Shown one piece after another: positions 12,600 through 23,669 of a stretch of DNA of 64,000 nt (position 1 is the stretch's first letter; each line of letters begins with the position of its first letter). The position numbers and the translations under genes are program-made. The notes under the pieces are model-generated. The model saw only the letters and a list, made by a program, of their open reading frames with translations. It did not search any database and was not told the origin of the DNA. This DNA comes from Rhizophagus irregularis (Eukaryota; Glomeromycota; Glomeromycetes; Glomerales; Glomeraceae), in the NCBI RefSeq assembly GCF_026210795.1, contig NC_089439.1, positions 2,666,001 to 2,730,000 on the forward strand. Reading direction: 5' to 3'.

Positions 12600-14013
12600 T
12601 CTTTTTTATTACCCACCACTTTGTGAATCGTATTCCGGCTCCTGCGCCTCCTCCAGCAGACATACAATATGTCCGAGGACTTTTTCCACCTTAGTTGCAA
12701 ATTCTCATCTTTGTATATATGACGATCGCTGGTTCTGACAACTTAAACGATGGTTTCCCTTCATTGTCTAACCTGCACTCCATAAACTACCATTTTTCCG
12801 CATCTGTTACAATCCCCTATACTTTGTCCAAACCGTAGGTATCGTCTATTTCATTCACTTTGCGTTTACGGCACGACATCTGCACCGTGGCCTGTGCTAA
12901 AGTCATCCTTTTTAACTTCGACTAAACCAACGATGAACGACATTCTATTGCATAATCGAGATTTCCTTGCCCGTTGTGACCTGTGATGAGTTTCTCCGGT
13001 ATGATTTTGAAATTTTTTTCGTAGAACGATACCCTGCTGGCCAGATAACAGTAAGAATAGATGGTCTTCGTTGCCTCATACGCAACATCAAGGGATGTAG
13101 TTTTTTGACAAAGTTCTAGTTCGGCCATTAGATGCTTAACCATTGATTGAGACTTCTCATCTTTGAGGTCGACGTAACCACAGTGAAAAACGGGGTACAT
13201 GTCAGTACTAGGATTCGGGTCATCGCTAAGACCGTAGAGTTCGCTCACTTTCGGGAAGAAAGGTTTTTGAGGGAGTCTCAATGAGTACAGTAAACTTGAA
13301 GCTGTTATTTGATACGAATAGCCGGAGCATTTTGCAGAGGTCTTGATCGTTCCGAGGTGAATATCTCTCTGCTTATGAAGTTTAGTACCGCTCCATCATT
13401 CAAGTGCTGGTGGTTTATCCATTTCACGTATATACTCTTTGAGTCGCATCATCAATATTTACGGTCCACTTGAAACCCTTTGTTTCGTTTCGGACTCACG
13501 ATAACGTCAAACGCTGTAATACAACAACCAAGCTAAGACAGTAAGTAATTTGACGTGAAATATCGTTTCCCGAGGAAACGGTTTCATAATCTGATTATTT
13601 CACCGACGGCTCGTCGGCCAAATTTCTTGGCAAAACTTTATACATACCATGAACGGACTTGTTGAGTAATGCCTGCAACGAACCAAGTTTCTCCCTTATT
13701 TCCAATAAGTGGAAGTCGACACGGGTGGTTCGACTATTACATGAATATTCTTCCTAGGCGGTTTCTCAAGCCAGTAGTCTCCAATATCAATTATTGCCAA
13801 CAGCTCTCGAGCGAGAGATTACTCAAAGGATCGATATGATCGCCAGGAATTTCCACCTTCCATAACTTGAACCTGTCTGCATCCACACCAGCAAAGTCAT
13901 TCTGTTTTTCTGCTTTAATAGCTGAGGTCGCCGACAAGACTATTTTTATCTATGCGAATAGGGAAAGCGTTTGCGGTCGTATTTCCTTTGACGAGACTGA
14001 GTAACCTGGACAT
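12600..14013 (-). pseudogene. Crinkler (CRN)-type gene, broken
   Basis: From ATG 14013 the minus strand opens with MSRLLSLVKGNTTANAF and, after a frame change, FKLWKVEIP. Together these match the N-terminal ubiquitin-like header of CRN proteins. The middle is scrambled. From about 13281 to 12922 an open stretch of ~120 residues holds YPVFHCGYVDLKDEKSQS, then NGQGNLDYAIECRS. Frame changes lead to GLVEVKKDDF and EKVLGHIVCLLEEAQEP. The D..EVKK spacing fits a PD-(D/E)xK nuclease-like core reported for CRN C-termini. I see several frameshifts and in-frame stops (after VNEIDDTYGLDKV and after TDAEKW), so no full product is possible. Family assignment is from memory. Confidence 0.6.
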
Positions 14014-16780
14014 TTTCGATTTATATAGTATTTTTTGCGAGAAAAAAAAATACCCAAATAACAAACGCGTCATCTGAGCTGTGAGATGTTGAATGATTTA
14101 ATATAAATCTCATCATTTCTGAAATTCTATTGGATAGGACTTTTTAGGACCTGATTTTCGTCGGTCCTAAATCGTTTTACGTGAATCAGTCAGTATGATA
14201 TTAATTATGTATTTCTGCCATAACATTTAGAAAGTGTTATGTATCTTATAGGATATAATTTAGGTTCCGATTTCCGATAAAGATCCATTAACATCAATCC
14301 ATAATTAAATAAAGCAAAGGTATTCCTATACTCAGTTGAGGTAGAGTATTTAATTTTCTTCACGAAAAATTTTGCGATGATCGATCGACATCACGTGCCT
14401 TCGACATTTAGTATTACTATTAGGATACAAACGCGGTTGTGGCGGAATCAAACCGTGAAAATTTAAAAAATTCTTTGTAACAGTGTTGATGCAGAACAGA
14501 GAAGGAAAGCCCACCAAATTTTTCACACGTCCTAAACCAGAAGGGCCGGCTAAAAAAGCAATTGGTCGAAGCAGATCTTGGCAAGAAAGGATTTTATAAA
14601 AAGTCAGAATTATCGTTAGCATTAGGATACAAGCACCGTTAGTAGTTAGTATTATTCTTTTATATGTTCAGTGTAATATTATACAATGTAGCCACAGTGG
14701 ACACTATGAAAGAATGTAAAAATTCTATTTGTTTGGTGGCCGGCGGAATTTGAAAAAAACTAACGGTAAGAAGAGCTCTGTAATTACGCATAGTGAAGTC
14801 TTCATACCTATCTCGTCTCACATTGTGATCTTTTTACGTTATTTGTCCATTATTTTCATTAGAATAAAAAATAAAAGGCGTACTTGCGGGTAGAATGAAA
14901 CATATTTTGGCAAAGAAATTATAATTTGAAATAGCTTTTCAGCTTGAAGTTGTTGGTGATGAAACACTGGATGTATTAATTATGCAATAAAAGCTCTCAA
15001 AGGGAAAGTTACAATGGGATTTGCTCAGAACATGGCCCAATGCGAAGGTAGAGAAAGCGTAATAGAGTGGTACATTTGGCGGTAACTTCGACTAAACTAA
15101 GGTCACGCTCGGAGTACACTACTGAAATTTTTTAATATCCTCTTAAGGCGTTCACAATATTATTATGGGACATTTTCGTGACTTACCACGGTTGATACAT
15201 GTCCATTTCCTGATTGTATTAAGAACAGAGATCATCGATAGTGCCAACTCCACTGAAGCCAACACTGGAAAAGATTTTCAGTCAAGCACTTCATTGATAA
15301 TTGGGAGGATGGAAAAACAACTTCAACTGAAACGATTTTGGTCTACGGGAAGAAATAGATGAACGTAAATGAAAGTAGAATATTTTAACCTGATTCTAGC
15401 TAGCAGAAAAATCGGGATAATGAAGCTTCTGTCATTTCTTTCGGCAAAAAAAAAAATCTAAATCAGGTTAAAGGAGACTCTGTCGTATTAAAAATGCCGA
15501 GACTTGAATTTTTAAAATAAGGATTCCATAGAGTATCTGTACGAGGAATTGAGGGTTATATTTAATGTCAATGTTGAAGAATAATATAACAACATACATC
15601 ATAAAATCTTAACTATTTTTGGAAAAGAACTAAGGAAGCGTTTTACCTATTGCAACATACCTACAAAGAACACGAAGCCATGATGAGGTCAGAATCAGTT
15701 CCAATAAAGGTTACCACGGCTGCATTTGGAAGATTTATTGGTCTTATAAAAATATACTCTATATCATTCACTAGTAGATAAAAATCTATTCAGTATCATT
15801 TAATGACGATAAATGATAGTGCTTAAGTAGGAGGCAAGATTTTGTGATCGCAATACGGGCGTGACGTCTGTCATATCTGCTGATATTGCACTGTTGTCCA
15901 ATTGGATGTATGGAAATAGTCTAATGAAACAATGAAATAATTCTTTAGTATGCACCGGACTTCACATTAGTAAATGGCTTGTTGTGAGCGAAAAAATGCA
16001 ATGCATGGGTTTCGTGTCAAAATCACTCAAGTTCTACGCTTTAATTTTAAAATTATTGGTGTACTAAAAATAAAAGTTTACAAGCAGCAAACACAGCTCG
16101 GGATCTAGTTCAATAAGTTCATCAACAGCAAGAACCACTGATTTAAGACCACTCTTGACATACCGGCAATCAAACTCACATATAGATAATCTACCAACTA
16201 TTCCTCCCACGATGAATCCAACCAATATTGACGTTGTTAGAAAAGTTAAGCACTTTAATAAAGGAAGAGTTTAAAGTTGAAATTGAGAATCAAAACAACA
16301 AGGATTTTTTAAAAATTCATAATTTAAAGGACAAACAAAACCAGAGAAAAAGGAAGAAGAGAAAGCCTACGCTTACGATGAACTCATATCATTGAAATGA
16401 GTTTCAATGATCTTGAGAAATTTATGCACTTGTCTATTTTGTTTCTCTTGTCATAGGGAAAATTATCAGGAGACGAAGACCCATATCTCACAACAATAAA
16501 AAGGATGTTTTTCGGGCAAAAGTCGAAGATACGGCATTAGAGAATGAAACATTATAACATTCTTGATCAAACATTTAAACCACTTGCAAAGTCTTTCCCA
16601 ACCGAACAACGTATATGAAGAATAATAGCGCGATAATAGAATGAGACAGATAACAGTCCAGACAAAAATAACAATAGTAAATATAAAAGAATTTAACTAG
16701 ATTTAATTCTGATAAATTTGATGTTCTTTAAGAAAAATTAGAAGAAACTGGAAGAGACAAAAAATCTGAAATTTTTACAC
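14014..16780. other. Gene-poor decayed island, unclassified
   Basis: This region continues the less AT-biased composition of the CRN relic and contrasts with the F-box DNA on either side. Short open frames (14350-14622 minus, 15165-15362 plus) contain no motif I recognise. It looks like old coding or transposon DNA that has rotted, but I cannot name it. Confidence 0.4.
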
Positions 16781-16801
16781 TTATTGGATTAATGAATCGT
16801 T

Positions 16802-17024
16802 AACAGTATTTGGGTTATGTGTACCATCTGTTTGAGTAGAATTTCGCGCTATCCATTGTCGTGTCTGGGAATGATGTTTCTCGAGTAGCAGTTCCTTCGT
16901 CAACAGTATTTGGGTATGTGTACCATCTATTTGAGTAGAATTTCGCTCTATCCATTGTCGTGTCTGGGAATGATGTTTCTCGAGTAGCAGTTCCTTCGTC
17001 AACAGTATTTGGGTTATGTGTACC
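16802..17024. repeat. ~100-base tandem repeat, 2.2 copies
   Basis: The start AACAGTATTTGGGT(T)ATG recurs at 16802, 16902 and 17001, so the periods are 100 and 99 bases. Copies 1 and 2 are nearly identical; copy 3 stops after ~24 bases. The minus strand reads through in frame (LLLEKHHSQTRQWIERNSTQ), because the period is nearly a multiple of three, but there is no gene context. Confidence 0.85.
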
Positions 17025-17239
17025 TGTTTGAATTGCTTGTGACTTGCTTTTTCAGGCAAGAATCCATGGAATTAGAATTAATAATTGCATATCAAAGTGA
17101 TGCTCGTTATAGTGTAGAAATCATGAAATAATAATTAGAAAATTTTTCGCGTCATTGTCACATGACTTTCGCTAATAAATAAATAAAATTTTTATTTATA
17201 CTGTAATTACATAACTATGTTAAGTAAATTTATTAACTG

Positions 17240-18517
17240 TTAACTGTTTATTAAAGGAGAACATCTAATTAAAATGGAAGATAGAAAGAAAGATAAATCT
17301 TTGAATTCTACTTCATTTTCATCAATATAATCTACTTGAAGATATTTAAGATTAGGTAACCATAAACCTTCCTCATAATTTTTTTCTTCATCAAATATAT
17401 CAATCTTATTATACTTATTATTATAAAATATATTTCTATTACAAATACACTTATTAAACTTTAATTCTTGCAAATTTTGTAAATATTTTAAGTAAAATAA
17501 AATAGTGCTATTATTATAACTAATCAACGCATTATTAAGAATCAAAGTTTTTAATGAATTATGTTGAGATTCTTTTAAAGATTCTAAAATTTTATTTATA
17601 CCCGTTTCTGGAATATCAAATAACTCAAAATGAACTAAATTATGTTGAGATCTAATTAAAGAAGCAAGGTGATTAACTTCACTTATTATTCCTTGCATCA
17701 TTCCAAATCCACAGGAAACATAAGTAGGAAAATTGATTTTAACGATTAATTTTTGAATATTATGGCAAATTTGTGAAAGGGAAGAAAATATTTTATATTT
17801 ACTTTCTTTTATAATGAGTACGAGTTCAGTTAAATTGATAAAAAATTGGATAGTATCAGGAAATTTCGTTTCCTTAATTAATAATTCAAGAATGTAATGA
17901 TCACAGTAACTAAAATAATAGTCATTATCGTCATCGTCTTTATCATATTTATCTAATTTAACGAGAAATGAGCAAGGATTTTTGTTATTAATCTTATATG
18001 AAATAAATTTTGTATCTAATGAAAGGATTTTTAAATTTGGTGTATTCGTAAAAAAATGTCTAATTATACTTTTAAATGTTAGAGGGGAAGAGTTATCCTT
18101 GTTGAATTTATTCCATTGATTCCAATCTTTAATTGCACAATATAATTCATGCAAATCCAATACACGTAAAAATTCGAAATAATCGAACGTAATAATTCCA
18201 TGTTTAATTGATAAATAAGTCATTAATAAATTAGTAGCTTGATATTGTCGTTTCTCATTTGAACAATGACATTGGTTGTTTAATTTAGGGTTTGTAAATT
18301 GTGCTAAAACTGAAGAGTTTATTTTATTGCAAGTGTATAAAAAATGAAATGGTTGTTTCCATAATAAATCTACCGTTTCTTTACACCAATCTCGAGAAAC
18401 TAATAAGCAAGAATGAAGAGATTTTTTATCATTTTTTAAATAAAGAACAATCGGACGAATTAATTCTGGTGGAAGTGTTTTAGAATATTCAGCATCTTTT
18501 TTCTTGAGCATCATCAT
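17240..18517 (-). CDS. F-box protein (array copy)
   Basis: Single exon, 425 residues from the ATG triplet at 18517/18514/18511 (MMMLKKKDAEYSK). An 18-codon extension further upstream has no counterpart in other copies. The F-box is LPPELIRPIVLYLKNDKKS followed by SLHSCLLVSRDWCKETVDLL. The body has Leu-rich segments (HNSLKTLILNNALIS, LQNLQELKFNKC) and the array's C-terminal WLPNLKYLQVDYIDE. Expected role: substrate-recognition subunit of an SCF-type E3 ligase. Its 3' side abuts the decayed island rather than the shared flank seen downstream of its sisters, so the island insertion or a rearrangement cut the duplication unit here. Confidence 0.88.
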   Translation of the reverse strand: MMMLKKKDAEYSKTLPPELIRPIVLYLKNDKKSLHSCLLVSRDWCKETVDLLWKQPFHFLYTCNKINSSVLAQFTNPKLNNQCHCSNEKRQYQATNLLMTYLSIKHGIITFDYFEFLRVLDLHELYCAIKDWNQWNKFNKDNSSPLTFKSIIRHFFTNTPNLKILSLDTKFISYKINNKNPCSFLVKLDKYDKDDDDNDYYFSYCDHYILELLIKETKFPDTIQFFINLTELVLIIKESKYKIFSSLSQICHNIQKLIVKINFPTYVSCGFGMMQGIISEVNHLASLIRSQHNLVHFELFDIPETGINKILESLKESQHNSLKTLILNNALISYNNSTILFYLKYLQNLQELKFNKCICNRNIFYNNKYNKIDIFDEEKNYEEGLWLPNLKYLQVDYIDENEVEFKDLSFFLSSILIRCSPLINS

Positions 18518-18767
18518 TACTGAAGCGAATTCGAATATACAGAACAGATCACAACGACTTGCACAGATCATATGAGATTGTCACTTTTTCAGCTCTTTTT
18601 GTACAAACTCCGACAGGTAGTACAATATAGATTATTTATATACGAATTTTTGATATAGACCTTCAGTACAGTCCTGATTTTAAGTTTTAACGTATAAAAA
18701 ATTCTTGTTTACTAGTTAAATACAGTATACCGTTAACGAAAAAAACCTCATACATCTTTTATGTAAA

Positions 18768-19215
18768 ACTTTATTGGTGAAAATTTTCTGACTATTAATA
18801 CAAAAAAATAAACACAACGGTATTTGCTTACCTTTTAATATTTTTTATAGCTTTTATTGATTTAAAAAGTCGCTGATTCAATCTTAAACCTGGAAACGCA
18901 ACGGTTATCGGTATTATTATTTTACACCACAATATTTTCTTTTTAAATAGAGAGCAAATTTATCACTTTGTATACCGTCTTCCTAATAAAAAAAATTTTT
19001 TATCAGGTAGAGTTATGTTGTTCAGATCACGTGAAGTTTATACTATTAAAATTTGGTGGAAACCGTCCAATTTCAATGAGGTTTCCAGTTTTTGTGGAAA
19101 TGTTATACAAATTGGACAAGTTTCATCGCGTACATCAAGGTTTCCATAGTGGAAACCATACCAGTGGATGTCTATTATTGCGTATTATAGGAGACAAAAC
19201 TGGAATGCTACTTTC
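18768..19215. repeat. Array 3' flank, copy a
   Basis: This is noncoding DNA downstream of the 19842 F-box gene, homologous to 23125, 25555, 29085 and 33290. Shared text includes GGTGAAAATTTTCTGACTAT and TTTATTGATTTAAAAAGT. This copy has unrelated sequence at about 19022-19165 in place of sister sequence, including the perfect hairpin GGTTTCCA-TAG-TGGAAACC at about 19139-19157. Confidence 0.65.
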
Positions 19216-19841
19216 CTAAATAGTAAAAGTTCGTCAGTTTCTACCAAATCACTCAAAATTTTTACTGAAAAAACTTTGAGATTGAGGCTTTTTTATCCAA
19301 AATATTTAATGTGATGTTATAAGGAAAAAACTTCACAAGTAATTTTTAAACATTGCCAATTAGCCAAATTTTTAGCAAAATCCCGTCAAGATTTTTTTTA
19401 ATAAAAATGTTAGCTAGAAGTCTCAAAATTAACTGATATACACTCTCAAACATATATTATTAGATTTTCAAAAAAAAAAAACTATTTCGCAAATTAAACA
19501 ATGCTAAATAACTCGATGGGATCAATTTTTAAAACTTGTATAATTAATGCGACACTCCTTAAATGAGTATCCTAACATATACAAAGTGTTTATTTTCAGA
19601 ATATTAAGATAGTATTTTGCCAAGCATAGACGTATCGTTGAGTGATGGATCAGCAATTAACTTAAAATTCTTAATAAGTTTATAATCAAGAATATATAAC
19701 TTAAAGCCAGAAATAAACCCACTAAAAATTATGAATGTTTGTAATTTATTGCATAAAACTCATTTTTAAAATATTTATTTATACATATAAAATAATGAAA
19801 AACAATAATTATAAATATATATAATATGTAACGTCATGGTT

Positions 19842-21101
19842 TTAAATATTACTATTAAATATTAAAGGAGAACATCTAATTAAAATTGAAGATATAATGA
19901 ATGATAATTCATTGAATTCTTCTTCTTTTTCATCAATATAATCTACTTGAAGATATTTAAGATTAGGTAACCATAAACCTTCCTCATAATTTTTTCTATC
20001 ATCAAATATATCATTTTTATATTTCTTAATACTAAAATATATATTTCTTTTACATATACAGTTATTAAACCTTAATTCTTGCAAATTTTGTAAATATTTT
20101 AGATAAGATAAAATAGTGGCATTATAATCTATCCGTGAATTATTAAGAATCAAAGTTTTTAATGAATTATGTTGAGATTCTTTTAAAGACTCTAAAGTTT
20201 TATTTATACCCATTTCTGGAGTACCAAATAATTCAAAATGAACTAAATTATGTTGAGATCTAATTAGAGAAGCAAGTTGATAAGATTCTACCCGTACTAC
20301 TCCATAGAAAGGGGAATCAATTCTAATGATTAATTTTTGAATATTACGACAAATTTGTGAAAAAGAAGAGAATATTCCACATCCACTTATAGCAAGTACG
20401 AGTTCAGTTAAATTGTCAAAAAAATGAATAATCTCAGGAATTTTTGATTCCTTAATTAATGAATCAAGAATGTAATTATCCCGGTTACTAAAATAATTGT
20501 GATCATTATCGATTTTCTTATTAGTCTTAAATTTTGTATCAAATGAAAGTATTTTTAACTTTGGTGTATTCGTAATAAAGTATCTCATTATACTTTCAAA
20601 TGTTAGTGAATAATTGTCTTTTCTGAATTTTGAATTGGATTTATTCCATTTATTCCAATCTTTAATTGCACAATATAATTCATGTAACTCCAATACAAAT
20701 AAAAATTCGAAATAATTAAATGTAATTCTTTCACTTTTCGCTTTAATAATTCCTTTTTCAACGAATTCCTTATCATGTTTAATTGATAAATAGGTCATCA
20801 ATAAATTAGTAACTTGATATTGACGTTTCTCATTTGAACAGTGACATTTTTTAGAATTTTTAAATCGTGAAAAACCTGAAGGGTTTGTTTTATTGCAAGT
20901 GTATAAGAAATGAAATGGTTGTCTCCATAATAAATCTACCGTTTCTTTACACCAATCTCGAGAAACTAATAAGCAAGAATGAAGAGATTTTTTATCATTC
21001 TTTAAATTAAGAACAATCAGACGAATTAATTCTGGTGGAAAGGTTCTAGAATTTCTAACACATTTTCGTTTGTTTTTTTTCAAAAAATTTAAAAGCGGCA
21101 T
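19842..21101 (-). CDS. F-box protein (array copy)
   Basis: Single exon, 419 residues. The start MPLLNFLKKNKRK aligns with MLLLNFFKKKN of the 26149 copy, which supports the ATG at 21101. The F-box has FPPELIRLIVLNLKNDKKS. The body and C-terminus (WLPNLKYLQVDYIDEKEEE) match the array. It is shorter than its sisters because an internal segment after FDTKFKTNK is missing (no KINNKNPCSF block). Likely SCF adaptor; substrate unknown. Confidence 0.88.
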   Translation of the reverse strand: MPLLNFLKKNKRKCVRNSRTFPPELIRLIVLNLKNDKKSLHSCLLVSRDWCKETVDLLWRQPFHFLYTCNKTNPSGFSRFKNSKKCHCSNEKRQYQVTNLLMTYLSIKHDKEFVEKGIIKAKSERITFNYFEFLFVLELHELYCAIKDWNKWNKSNSKFRKDNYSLTFESIMRYFITNTPKLKILSFDTKFKTNKKIDNDHNYFSNRDNYILDSLIKESKIPEIIHFFDNLTELVLAISGCGIFSSFSQICRNIQKLIIRIDSPFYGVVRVESYQLASLIRSQHNLVHFELFGTPEMGINKTLESLKESQHNSLKTLILNNSRIDYNATILSYLKYLQNLQELRFNNCICKRNIYFSIKKYKNDIFDDRKNYEEGLWLPNLKYLQVDYIDEKEEEFNELSFIISSILIRCSPLIFNSNI

Positions 21102-21412
21102 TATTTATTATGGTTGATAAAGAAACGAAATCCGGTTAAATAAAGGAAAATTTTAATGTATCACCATGATCATCAATTAAATATTAAACGTGTTACACAA
21201 TTTCGTTTGCCATACACGCGGCGTGACATTGCGTGCAGCTGTAATCAATCGGTTGGGTGATACTTCGGGATCAACAAATTGGTCCTTGTTTATATTTCCA
21301 TGTTTTTTCCGTGTTTTACGAATGCCACGGAGAATATTCATTATAAATAAATATAAAGTCATAAGACTGTTTGACAAATAATGGAAATATTCGGATAAAA
21401 ATTTTTATAGGG

Positions 21413-21597
21413 ATGGTTTTCATAATATAAAAATTTCATCAATAACCCGGCAACCCGGCTTTTAATTTTTTTTTCAAAAAAATTTTATGTGAAATTTTTT
21501 TTCAATTTTTAAAAAATTCTCACCCGGCATAGTAATAATATAAAAAATTTTTTTTGAGATTTAACAAAAACTGACCCGGCCAGACTATGAAAACCAT
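21413..21597. repeat. MITE-like element with 12-base inverted ends
   Basis: Perfect terminal inverted repeats ATGGTTTTCATA (21413-21424) and TATGAAAACCAT (21586-21597) bound a 185-base AT-rich body. The body holds four ACCCGGC-type motifs in the same orientation. No target-site duplication is obvious. Confidence 0.6.
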
Positions 21598-21859
21598 TTT
21601 TACCACTTTGTGTCGCCTAATTATCAAGGATGTCGATATTGTAATATAAGAGGAGTTTGATCAACCCATATTTATTATTCTACCACTCCACCAAATGATT
21701 TTGAAAATAATACATATTTGCATTTAATACCTAATCGATCAAGGCTTTCAATTATTAAATATACTTTTTAAGCTAACATAATAATTTAGTTTAGGTATTA
21801 TAAAGCGTAGCATTCTATTTAACTTGTCTACAACCCGTTTTCTGTAGATATTATGCTTG

Positions 21860-23117
21860 ATCATTGGATGGTACTTTTTATGCAAACCAAACATTAAATA
21901 ATGAACCATATTTACTTTTAAAACAAGTTTGGACGAATATTGGAAAGATAATGGATCAGATGTATTCATTACCACTACTTAAAGGTTATTTGCCAACAAA
22001 ATATTATAAAGAATGGAGTTTCTTCGTGCAGGCTGTACAGTTATGCCAGAAAAAGTAATTTGCAATTAATGAATTAAATAATATTAATACATTATTATAA
22101 AATTTTATGTTCATTATGAACGGTAAATATTCTGAAATATATATTATTTTATTATTATAATATTAACAAATATTAATAATTAATTATAGTGAATACTACT
22201 AATTTTCTGTTAACCGTCTTAGTGCTATGAAAATGTGTATACATTATATACTTCATGTAGTTGCAAGTATTAAAAGAAATGGGCCATGCTGTATTACTTG
22301 GCAGTTTCCAATTGAACTTGTTTATGATATATTTTTACCATTAGCTAGATTAAAATTACGCCCATACAAAAATATTGCAAATAATGTTTATATTATAGAA
22401 CTTTTAATCATTTGTGATTCTATTAGCTTATCAAAAATTACTTCCAGAGAAAACTATTAAAGCATACCATGGATTAGTATTTGCAAGCGATGATATTTGA
22501 GGAAATGTTAAATGAGGAAAAGGTGAGAAATCTTATTGTAATTCGAAAAAGAAAACTTTACAACATATTATACATATTATCAACTGATACTCACCTATGT
22601 AGCAATACACACTTAAACAGAGTGAAATTAAAAAAATTAAAGAACATTATTTAACATACTAGTAAGAGCAAGACAGTTACAAGTATGTACAGCATAGATA
22701 AGCAATTAATAGTATTTATTATTAAACTAACTAATTTATAATTATCTAGTCATTTGATTTACAAAGTCTAAAATTTAGTCGATTGCTTACAATGAATGGT
22801 TACCATATAGGATCAAATTGGACACAACAAAATGAAACTTGGGCACATGTTAACTACTCAGCAGTAATTACTCAAAATTTTGTTATAAATAATAATTAAT
22901 ATTTAATTATTTGATTATTTAAAAGTTGACATATATTCAGATAATCACACCTGCTGTATTTGAAAAAACCTTTTTATGGTAATATAGAATATTACCTTGT
23001 GTATAAGGTTAATGGTATGCTGACTTATATTCACCAGTATCAATAGATTCAACTGGTTTAAAATATTTTACTAAATTTGCAAGTTATGATTTTATAGATG
23101 TTATTGCAATTGAATGA
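21860..23117 (+). pseudogene. CACTA/Tnp2-type transposase relic
   Basis: Pieces in order on the plus strand: EPYLLLKQVWTNIGKIM, GYLPTKYYKEWSFFVQAVQL, then CIHYILHVVASIKRNGPC with TWQFPIELVYDIFLP, EKTIKAYHGLVFASDDI, RLLTMNGYHIGSNW and finally KYFTKFASYDFIDVIAIE. This order and the QFP(M)ER-like block recall the C-terminal half of CACTA-type transposases. Stops and frame changes separate the pieces, and the N-terminal catalytic half is not here. It sits between two F-box duplication units. Family assignment is from memory. Confidence 0.5.
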
Positions 23118-23124
23118 TGTGTAA

Positions 23125-23669
23125 ATAGGTGAAAATTTTCTGATTATTAATGCAAAAAAAATAAACATAATGGTATTTGCTACCTTTTAATATTTCTATA
23201 GCTTTTTATTGATTTAAAAGTTTCCGATTCAACCTTAAACCCGAAAATGTGACAGCAAAATTATCACTTTACATACCTCAGTCTGGTCTGTGTAATTTGT
23301 CTCTGAATAATAAAGTTCATTAACTAGTAATTATTTGATTACCCATCACATTATTAAACAAACGGATGTTCACTTGAAACTGATGTCATTATTGCGTATT
23401 ATAGATGGTAGTTTGAGCTAAAGTTATGCTTCTGAATATATACCTTAATACAATTTTTACAAATCTTAATATAGATAATGAGCTCTTACTATATAAAGTT
23501 TAATTTACCTAAAGCAGAAATAAATCCACTAAAAATTATGAATTTTAATTTATTGCATAACATTCATTTAAAATATTTACTTGTGATATAATTACTAATA
23601 AAAAAAATAATTATAAAATACTAAATATGTATAATACTAATATAATAGTACATCATTGGTGTAAAATTG
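23125..23669. repeat. Array 3' flank, copy b
   Basis: Homologous to the other array flanks (GTGAAAATTTTCTGATTATT, then ACAAACGGATGTTCACTTGA). It lies directly after the transposase relic and before the broken F-box gene. Confidence 0.7.

Noticed and set aside
14350-14622. 90-codon minus-strand frame in the decayed island
   Set aside because: No recognisable domain and the region around it is broken; it starts in unrelated sequence.
15165-15362. 65-codon plus-strand frame
   Set aside because: No motif, no splice context; likely chance in the less AT-rich island.
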